Shown one piece after another: positions 56,548 through 64,000 of a stretch of 64,000 nucleotides of DNA. This DNA comes from Tupaia tana (lineage: Eukaryota > Chordata > Mammalia > Scandentia > Tupaiidae). The stretch spans positions 89,493,475 through 89,557,474 of the forward strand of contig JAKSZU010000002.1 of NCBI GenBank assembly GCA_026018925.1, in the 5' to 3' direction. A program made the translations under genes and the position numbers. Numbering within the stretch: the stretch's first letter is position 1; each line of letters starts with the position of its first letter. The notes beneath the pieces were generated by a model. That model was not told the DNA's origin and searched no databases. It saw only the letters and a list, made by a program, of their open reading frames with translations.

Positions 56548-56617
56548 TTGGGTCTTTGGAAAAGTCATGACATATTTTTCTATTCAAAAATATATCATGA
56601 CTGTTCCAATAACCCAA
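56548..56617. mobile_element. MITE-A
   Basis: 70 bp: TTGGGTCTTTGGAAAAGTCA left arm and ATCATGACTGTTCCAATAAC right arm ending CCCAA. TA lies on the left (56546-56547); the right TA has become TC. Confidence 0.88.
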
Positions 56618-56724
56618 TCCTTCTGTTTCTTTGGAGAACCCTAAAACAACCTCCACCTGGTTTTCAAGGTCTTGCTTAATTTGACCACAACCTAATAACC
56701 AGCCTCACTTATGTTTTTTAATTT

Positions 56725-56955
56725 ACCAGCAGGTATGTGTGCTCACAGGAGAGAGAAAGAAGGAAAATGAGAAAGCACCACCCATGGGGATGGACACATT
56801 TATTTTTCCTTTCAGGATTTGGGGCACACATGCACATGTGCCTGATAGGTTTTTCAAGACCTGATAGGTTTTTCAAGCCATCAGGTCCAGAACTCAAACT
56901 ACAGTCAGCCACATGGGATCTAGCCACTTAAACCACCATGCCACCTTCTTGCCCT
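56725..56955 (-). repeat. SINE-A, minus strand, with a 20-bp internal duplication
   Basis: Reversed SINE-A with weak similarity at the 3' end. The head reads 'aactcaaactacagtcagccacatggg'. The words 'gcctgataggtttttcaaga' and 'cctgataggtttttcaagcc' form a tandem duplication at 56842-56880. Confidence 0.78.
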
Positions 56956-57180
56956 CTGACCTGATTTTGAAAGAATAATGTTACTGTATTAACAGTTAAC
57001 ATTACAGTAAGCCATGCACTGCTTCAACTCTTTACCTTCTTCCTCTTCTAATTCTGGCAGCATCTATTTATCAGACCTACCAATAAATAGGTCCTGGCAG
57101 CTCAGCTGCACAATGGAATAAGGAAAACGCATTCTGTTTTTGTCCTTTCCTGCAATTACAGGACTTCTAGTGTCCCTTTT

Positions 57181-57456
57181 GTTTTGTTTTTGTTTTTTTT
57201 TTTTTGAGAGAGATTTTCGCTATAGGGGGCGTGCGCTCGCCAGACAGACAGAGAGAGACATAGAGACAGCGAGAAATCACCCCCCAGGGGGGATGGTCAT
57301 GCCGCAATCCCTTCTCCTCCATTCTCCCCTCGGGATCTTGGGCATGCACGTACACGCGCCCGACGTGAGTTTTAAGCCACCGGGTCCGGGACATGAACCG
57401 CGGTCTACTACGTGGGAGTCCAGCGACATAGCCTTTACGCTAACTGCTGGTTCCCT
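57181..57456 (-). repeat. SINE-A, minus strand, young, with long TSD
   Basis: Full-length near-consensus copy. An exact duplication of about 20 bases (starting AGGACTTCTAGTGTCC) lies at 57160-57180 and 57457-57477. Confidence 0.96.
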
Positions 57457-57477
57457 AGGACTTCTAGTGTCCCTTTT

Positions 57478-57754
57478 TAGAAAGCTCAATTGATACGTTT
57501 AGGAGCCACCTGGAATGTCCACACGTGCATATGCACTCAGCCTCTGGCTGAACCCCCTCTAATCTCCTCCTCCCCATTAGTTGGCTGCCGTACCCAGGGT
57601 GATGCTTAATGCTGAAGCTGCCTAGATGGTCTAGATGGGCGAAGAGGCAGTGGCGAAGGTATCAGGAGCCATTAGCCTGTTAGAGTTTCTTGAAATCAAA
57701 GATTATACTGTATAGTGTAAGCTTTTTACTACTTACATTTGGTCTACAATGCTT
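57478..57754. other. Intergenic, unassigned
   Basis: Short unique stretch of moderate GC with no recognisable feature. Confidence 0.6.
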
Positions 57755-57769
57755 AGAATAGTATTAGGA

Positions 57770-58058
57770 TGTTGGGGCCAGCCGGTGGTTTGGTGGTTAA
57801 GGCACTGGACTCTCACATGGCCGTCTGTAGTTCCAGTTCCGGACATGGTGACTTGAAACTCAAGCTGGACATGTGTATGTGCATGCCCAAAATCCCAGGA
57901 GAATGGAGAAAAGGTTGTGGTGTGGCCATCCCCACTGGGGGAGTGATTTCTCACCTTCCTTCTCACTGTTTCTCTCTCTCTCTCTCTCTCTCTTTCATCT
58001 CTCTCCAGTGACTGCAGGTGCCCTATGGCAAAAACCTTAAAAAAAAATAGAGAGAGAG
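57770..58058 (+). repeat. SINE-A, divergent subfamily, with TSD
   Basis: GGGGCCAGCCGGTGGTTTGG head, like SINE-B ('ggtggttaaggcactggac'), but with the SINE-A body. The tail is 'tgactgcaggtgccctatggc', as in the 50521 copy. Exact duplication AGAATAGTATTAGGA at 57755-57769 and 58059-58073. Confidence 0.92.
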
Positions 58059-58073
58059 AGAATAGTATTAGGA

Positions 58074-59972
58074 CACATGCAGTGTCCTCATAACGTATCC
58101 CTAACTCACTCCCTCAGCAGCCCACCCCACCAATGTGCATCTGCCCCTCCTCCCCTCTTGCAGTGTGCACTTTCCCGGGATTTCTCCTCATCCTAAGTAA
58201 ACTCAAGCATCTTCACTTTTAAGAACCTGTGATGCCCAGCCCGCCAACCATCCACACATCACTTCCACTCTATCTCTCATTGCACCTTGGTCATCAGTAT
58301 GTATGGGGGACTCTTCTACCACCTGAAGCTGAGTCCCTTCCATGCATGGTTTTGAAAGGGCCACACCTGCACAGTTGTCTCCTTTCCTTTCTGCACCTCA
58401 ATGGCAGTTCCACCATCCTCCTATCCAGGCCCCCAGGAGTGATCCCAGAGTACAGAGACTTCAGGGTGTAGTCACAGGACTGGCCCAAAGCAGGGTGGGA
58501 TCTCCACTCTCTTACTTGGTTATTGCTTAGGAAATCCCTTGGAATCCCCTGGCCATGCTGTAGATCAGATGTCCTACCTTCCACGTGTTCTTCAGATTTC
58601 CCTTTGGTCCCATGCTTGGGATTTTCATTTCTCTTTGATAAGGACTCCCAAATCCCCAAAACCGAGAGTTAGCTCAGCAAGTTCTGTGTCCTTCACCACT
58701 GGCTTTAAAAGTACTTTTATCATTTTAATTTTATTTCATAATTTTAAAAGTTTTAAATAGTTTCACACTAATATTATTGACATAGCTCAATCCAAAGTCT
58801 TTCTGAGTATGTGTATATACAATGTTTATGTATCTTGATATATAACTGTATATGTACATCCAACAAGATTTCATTCAGTGTGTTGGTTATTTTATATTGG
58901 CAGTAGAGAAAACATGCTAATTCTTTCTATCAGATAAAATTTTAGGTTTGCATAACTTAACTTGTAAACTTCCTTTTACATCATCATCCTTTTACATCAT
59001 CCTCTTGACTGTTGGCATTTCATTCCTGTGTCATATCCAGTCATTAAGCCTAACTTGTATATTTTTCTGTTGTCTTTTCTGCTTTATCATTGGCTTTGGC
59101 TGTCCCTGAAGATTATAGATCTCTGTAATTATTTTTAATTCACAATTTTATTATTTGCAACATGACTCCAAATTTAAAAGACACTCTTCTTATGCTCAGG
59201 ACTGAGAATCTGCATCCTGAAACTCACCAAAGACGACCTAAAAACACAAACAACTCTGAGGTTCTTTGTTTTTCTTTTACCTTCATTCCAGCTGACTGTA
59301 GGAGATGGAATAAAGGATGACAGGAGATTCTACTTATAAACAGACTAGAAATTCAGAAACTGTGAATTCTGGCTTTAGCTTTGACATTCGCATATTTATA
59401 ACCCCAGGGAAATTATTTAAGCTTTTTCTCTGGTCCATGACACACTTGTCAAATCGTGTAGGATTTATGATAAATGTCATGTGTGATCTATGATAGATGC
59501 TGAAAACTAAATGTAGGCTTATCTCTTAGTAGGATAAAAATAATTAGCAAATCCATTTACTGGAGCAGTAGTTTTCAAACTATAAAAATGGAGAGAATCA
59601 TCTTTTGGACTTTTAAAAAATTTAAATTTCTGACTCCTAACCAATCCTGCTGCATTTGAATTTTAAGTAGGTCTCCTGATGCACAGCTGAGCATCAGGAC
59701 CCCTGGAATTGCAGGACAGGCCGAGAACTGCTTTTACAATGGGCACTTATTATCCATCTAGGAGAAATTAGTTCCAAGTGTCATCATCCTGCCTAATTTA
59801 TCAGTAACTAATGAAAGATGACCACGTTTGAATGATCACACATATGCCTAGTTCTGAGCCCGTGTAGTTCATAGAAAGATCTAGGCCATCAGCATAGTAA
59901 CGTACATTCTCATGGAACCAGACTTAATTAAATCTGTTCATAAGTGTTCTTTGTGTAAAATAAAACTATGGA
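58074..59972. other. Intergenic, mostly unassigned
   Basis: 58074-58700 is GC-richer and has overlapping open frames on both strands (largest 121 codons, - strand) without any known motif. A MER5-like piece lies at 59570-59730. A small repeated word (TCCTTTTACATCATC) occurs near 58970-59000. Confidence 0.55.
59570..59730 (+). mobile_element. MER5-like hAT remnant
   Basis: 'agtagttttcaaactata', 'ctgcatttgaattttaagtaggtctcctgatgcacagctgagcatcagg', 'cgagaactgctttta' follow MER5A order. Confidence 0.6.
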
Positions 59973-60029
59973 TATAGTTGGCCCTCCACATTCAGGGTTT
60001 TGCTTCTGTGGATTGAAATATTTGGAGAA

Positions 60030-60273
60030 CAGGCCAGTAGGCAGCATAGTGGTTAAGGTGCTAGACTCCCACATGGCCAACTGTGGTTCAAGACCCAGAT
60101 CCAGTGGCTTGAAACATGCCAAAACCCTGACAGGAGAACAGAAGAGAAGGGACTGCAGCATGGCCATCCACCTTAGAGGGTGATTTCTCATGCTTCCTCT
60201 CTCTGCCTCTGTCTCACTCCAGTGAGCGCATGCACCCTATGACCAAACCCTAAAAAAAAAAAAAAAAAAAAAA
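60030..60273 (+). repeat. SINE-A inside Tigger
   Basis: ACAGGCCAGTAGGCAGCATA head, 'ctgtggttcaagacccagatccagtggcttg', a body with a deletion, 'gcatgcaccctatgacc' and an A tail. The imperfect target word TATTTGGAGA/TATTTAGAGA flanks it. Confidence 0.85.
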
Positions 60274-60283
60274 TGTATATTTA

Positions 60284-60425
60284 GAGAAAGGGCCATCTCT
60301 GCAGCCCAGGATACCAAGGGCTGGAGAATTTGAAGGAGAGTATGTCATGACCAACTCAGGAGAGGGTGCTCATCTCCTCTTTCTTGATTCTCTCATCATT
60401 AATAAAGAAAAGAATACTTTTAAAA
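60284..60425 (+). repeat. SINE-D, 3' half
   Basis: GGGCCATCTCTGCAGCCCAG start, 'ggagagtatgtcatgaccaactcagg', a CT-rich part and 'ctcatcattaataaagaaaag' match the 3' half of the copy at 41204. Confidence 0.5.
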
Positions 60426-60507
60426 TTCAGAAAAAAATTAAAATGACAATACAACAATAAAGATAATAGAATTATCAAAAAGTGTAACAACTATTTAAGT
60501 AGCATTT

Positions 60508-61020
60508 TGATTCGGGAGGACCCCAAAATCTGGGGGTGGGGTGGGGGCTGCCCACGATGTTCACTGATTCCAAAGGACATGTTAAGAGGTCCAACAGAGA
60601 AGGACATGAGTTTACTTACTAGGGAAGCTCCACTGTGCCATCCGTGAATACAGGCTCAGGTAATACACGTTAAGAACAAACCATGCATAAACCAAGTAAA
60701 GACATGCATTGGTAGGGTGTTTCAATACTGGATCAACTTATCAATTAATACATCAGCAGAGTATGTCAGGGTTTGGTGTCTGTGGTTAAGTGCCTCTAGT
60801 CTTATGATGTTAATTATAGGAAAGGTGTGTACACCTCTTTCCACGACGTAAGGGTCACAAGAGGCATACCTCCGGAACAGCCCTGGCCAGCGACTAGTTC
60901 CATGAGATAAGAGAAAGGTCAAAAGGGGCTCACAAGGGCCAGCTGGGTCAGCAGTAGATCTCAGAGGAATAGAGTGAAGAGGGGGAAGGAGGAGAGCTCA
61001 TTGTATGGGGCTTACCTTCA
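60508..61020. mobile_element. Solo LTR (unidentified endogenous retrovirus family)
   Basis: 513 bp beginning TGATTCGGGAGGACCCC and ending GGGGCTTACCTTCA, so TG...CA termini. It is flanked by the exact 5-bp duplication CATTT at 60503-60507 and 61021-61025. It cuts a Tigger at a point where the transposon text continues on both sides, which fixes both edges independently. There is no internal viral region. The orientation is unclear. I do not recognise the family. Confidence 0.8.
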
Positions 61021-61192
61021 CATTTACACAATATGAGGTATTATAAGTACACTGGATATTATTTAAAGGATACAGGGGTGTATGTCCAGGATACAGGCAA
61101 ATACATCATTTTATGTAAGTGAGTTGAGCATCTACAGATTTTGGTCTGGGTGGTCCTGTAACCAATCCCCCATAGATACTGAGGAACAACTG

Positions 61193-62264
61193 AAAATGGA
61201 AGAAGGAGGGTAGAATCAGTATTTTCTACTGCATGTATGTTTCTGTTGCGTATTTCAAGACCTCTGAAGTTTTTAACACAGTGAAATTTAGTAAACTTAT
61301 TCTATCACCCCCAAGAAGAATCTTTAATAGAAAGATCTTGAAGGCAGAAGCATGTTTTGGGATATTAGGATATAAGAAGGCTCCTCAACAACTGTGCCAC
61401 CACTTGGATAACTTTCTGCACACACACCCCCCCCCCCCCAAAAAAAAAAAAACACACATTACCCCACCAAGTAGGTTTTCCTTCAAAGGGATGTATTCTT
61501 ACTTTTTTCCCACAAGTGGTACCTACCCATAAATCCGATCCTGCCTTTGTATACTTTTTTCTGCTGCCTCAAATCATACTCTGAGTCAGTGGTTTAAAGG
61601 GAACCAGGATTTTAATCTCTTCTGATGAGATAGAATCATGAGTTGTGAAGAATATTGGTAATCAGCAAATTTAGCTGGGCCAAATCTCTCAGTCCTTTCT
61701 ATCCCTCTTTCCAGATCAAGGGTTTATCTCACAGAAACGCTTTCTCTAATAACTTTATCAGTTGAGCCCAAGACTCCAATCTACCTCCTGGTTTATGGGC
61801 AAAACAGTGTCTTAAAATCTCAGGAATCTTAACAGCCGTGTTGAGTTCCACTTATTCTGCCTTACAAGTTACTTCCTAAGTATCCCTAGAATTCATCCCT
61901 TTATCTCCTTTCCTAAAGCCCCTGCTTTGCTTCAGATACCCCATTTGGCTTATTACAAGGTTTTCTAATTTTTCACTTCTATCTCCAGGCCATCTTGGCA
62001 TCAAAATGAAAGTGACCTAATGTTTTCTCCATAAACCTAGCTAGGCTATTCATTTCTTAAAACCTTCTCAAAAACTCCTCAATCTCCACAGCAAAGATTT
62101 TCACCATGTTTTATATACTGCCAGAGCTCAGGAAAATCTTGGACTTTTGCTTATAGCAGGGCATACGTTCACAGTGATAATGCTGAGAACGGTGTCCTCT
62201 GTCTAGGCAAGGCAGAGTGAATAGCGCTTGAAAAGCTCCACACTGCCTCAAGGATTCAAAACAG
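61193..62264. other. Intergenic, unassigned
   Basis: Unique sequence with a C run followed by an A run (61428-61452). No recognisable element or gene. Confidence 0.6.
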
Positions 62265-62490
62265 GGCAGATGGTAGCACACTGGTAACCCAACACTGAGA
62301 TGCTAGACCCACATGGGAAGGCATGCCAGGCTAGACCCACACAGGAAGGGTGAGGCCTCCCTGTGGATGCCAGGTGTGCCTGTGCCTGTGATCTGGGCCA
62401 GATGAGGCTAGCATGGTTGGAGTGTGAACACCCCTGATGGAGTTACCTCTCTCTTTCTCTTTCTCTTTCTCACTCTTTTAGAAAAACAAC
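62265..62490 (+). repeat. SINE-C with an internal tandem duplication
   Basis: CAGGGCAGATGGTAGCACAC head, 'tgagatgctagacccacatgggaagg', repeated as 'ggctagacccacacaggaagg' (62313-62349), 'gaggcctccctgtggatgcc', and a CTTT-rich tail. It aligns loosely with the other SINE-C copies. Confidence 0.6.
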
Positions 62491-62769
62491 AACAAAAACA
62501 ACTTTAAAAAGCTTGAAAAAGAATTCTGAACAGCAGCATCCCTATTATTGCATCTAGTATTTGTTATCTTCTCCTTCCTGAAGCCCCACCCCCCCTTAAA
62601 AGGGGTAAAGACATATTGAGTGCTTGTACTGAATAGTTCCAGAAGGTTCTTCCATTCTGTGGACCACCTATGGGGCTTTCTGGTCAACAGAGTAGAGGAT
62701 AGGATGCTATCCATGAGCCTGTGCTCATTCTCACACTCTGAAATGGCTGCATGTTTTTCCATTCCCAAA

Positions 62770-63115
62770 CTGATGTTGAGATGTGATTACCATCGTGGTA
62801 ATACTGGGAGGTGAGGCTGCTCAAAAGTACATATTCCTCGAGGGTTCCACCCTCATGAACGGACTAATACTGTTATGGTGGGAGTGGGTTTGTTCTTGAG
62901 AAAGTTGCTCTTGCTCTTTTCCTCAACCTCTCTTTGTCTCTTCACCTTGTGATGCCTTCTTCCATGTGAGGATGCAGAAAGAAGGCTCTTGCCAGATGCG
63001 AGCACCTTGAGATGGGATTTTCCAGCCTCCAGAACTATAAGCCAACAAATTCTCTTTATTATAAATTATCCAGCTTAAGGTATTTTGTTACAGTAGCACA
63101 ACATGCACTACAACT
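62770..63115 (+). mobile_element. MaLR LTR (MST/MLT1-type)
   Basis: 'gtgattaccatcgtggtaatactgggaggtgaggc', 'accctcatgaacggactaata', 'gccttcttccatgtgaggatgcag', 'ccagcctccagaactataagccaacaaattctctttattataaattatccagcttaaggtattttgttac' follow MaLR LTR order, including its poly(A) region. Confidence 0.8.
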
Positions 63116-63957
63116 TTCTTCCTTTTTAGTCCTCTGCAGGCTCATTTAGTCACTTAATTCTAAAACTTACAGGCTCTAGAGGCCAGGCTTGCTATGTCGA
63201 GACTCTGCAGGAACAGTGACTTGGGACTGAGGTTGACAATCTTCCCCATGGAGACTTGGTTATAGACACAGAATGATTCAGGCAGAATTGGAAGATTTAT
63301 TTCAGGATCTGAAAAGGGTCTCCGAGGAGCTGAAAGGAGAAGAAGGACATATAAACTTTATTTGGGAATTGTTCCATTTACACACACTTTTCTTTAAAAT
63401 AAAGAATTTAAAAATAGCATAAAATACTGAAATGAGAACCTAAAATAATATAAATATAGCTTAAGCTGATTTAAATAGCTTAAAGTTACCAATAAGTACT
63501 CTGAGGAATAGAGCTTACCAAGTTAGGTGGATATTTTTAGGGGAGAAGTTATTTAGTCTGGAAAGTGGGTACTTGTTCGTTTCTTATTTAGTATCCTTGG
63601 CATTGGTATTTGAATAGTACAGGAAGCTAGACCTGGCTCATTTTGTGTTTGAGCTCAAACAAACTACCATGTTGGAGTAAACTTGGTCTCAGGCCACTCA
63701 GACCATCTAGACGTAAGGACAAAATATATTTTTAAAAATAATGGAAAGCAGGTTAGCAGCAGGCACTGTAGAGTCATATTAGTTTAGTTTATTCTGGAAG
63801 AATCATTGAATCCAGACTTCAGCCTAAAGCTGCGAGCTAAGAGCATACTAAAGGTGGATGTCAGCCATCCTGCTCTTCACATTTGTACACTAAGTTTTCC
63901 CTCTTATATTGGAGTGTAAGACCATAAAACACAAAGCCCTAAACAGATCTGTGCTAG
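63116..63957. other. Intergenic, unassigned
   Basis: AT-rich unique sequence without a recognisable repeat or gene. Confidence 0.6.
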
Positions 63958-64000
63958 GACCTGGATGGCTACATGGCGTAGTGCATATTACTATAAAGCA
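63958..64000 (+). repeat. Possible SINE-D start cut by the window edge
   Basis: GACCTGGATGGCTACATGGC and 'gtagtgcatattact' resemble the first 40 bases of the copy at 41204. Too short to be sure. Confidence 0.35.

Larger units (their letters stand above)
59975..61192 (+). mobile_element. Tigger-type DNA transposon remnant, split by later insertions
   Basis: Left end [C/T]AGTTGGCCCTCCACATTCAG with TA before it (59973-59974). The internal stretch 'acaactatttaagtagcattt' continues, after an insertion, as 'acacaatatgaggtattataagtac'. The right end is 'gattttggtctgggtggtcctgtaaccaatcccccatagatactgaggaacaactg'. This is the Tigger1/2 pattern; no transposase frame is left. It holds a SINE-A (60030), a SINE-D piece and a solo LTR (60508). 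Confidence 0.85.

Noticed and set aside
11530-56617. MITE-A hairpins as microRNA genes
   Set aside because: The structure would allow it, but nothing in the sequence shows expression; kept as MITEs.
58294-58659. 121-codon open frame on the - strand
   Set aside because: The opposite strand is also open, there is no recognisable motif, and no splice or promoter context supports a gene.

Overview
This window is mammalian nuclear DNA: AT-rich, with spliced exons, L1, L2, MIR, MER5-like, Tigger and MaLR repeats, and a dense set of lineage-specific SINEs. The only protein-coding gene I can support is the 3' end of STXBP5 (tomosyn-1) on the + strand. Five coding exons (3395-3765, 4050-4215, 6940-7051, 16910-17130, 18673-18714) carry the end of the second beta-propeller, the linker and the C-terminal VAMP-like R-SNARE, ending WYQF and then TGA. 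A long, repeat-poor 3' UTR follows, probably to about 24.4 kb. From there to base 64000 is intergenic DNA made largely of transposon copies.

Layout: 1-18672 is STXBP5 exons and introns. The 9.9-kb intron holds nested old L1, an MLT1-type LTR and several SINEs. 18715 to about 24390 is the probable 3' UTR. About 24.4-33 kb is mostly old unique sequence with one 5'-truncated L1 (28206-30610, - strand). 33-64 kb is a repeat mosaic of young tRNA-derived SINEs (23 SINE-A copies in the window, many with perfect target-site duplications), short SINE-B copies, SINE-C/D copies, two families of mariner-like MITEs, L1 3' ends, L2 blocks, MaLR-type LTRs, and a Tigger element split by a solo LTR.

Organism: a placental mammal. 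One copy near 52.83-53.02 kb looks like a dimeric 7SL-derived (Alu-related) SINE, which points to Euarchontoglires. The abundant SINE-A is neither Alu, B1/B2/ID nor the rabbit C element. My best guess is a tree shrew, with colugo second; this is inference and would need a SINE library search.

I found no undescribed protein system, RNA gene or CRISPR array. The observations most worth checking are: a one-base expansion of an A run that breaks the STXBP5 reading frame; an exact 105-bp direct repeat in an intron; a near-identical 111-bp repeat pair in the intergenic part; a solo LTR with exact 5-bp duplications inside Tigger; and the hairpin MITE families.
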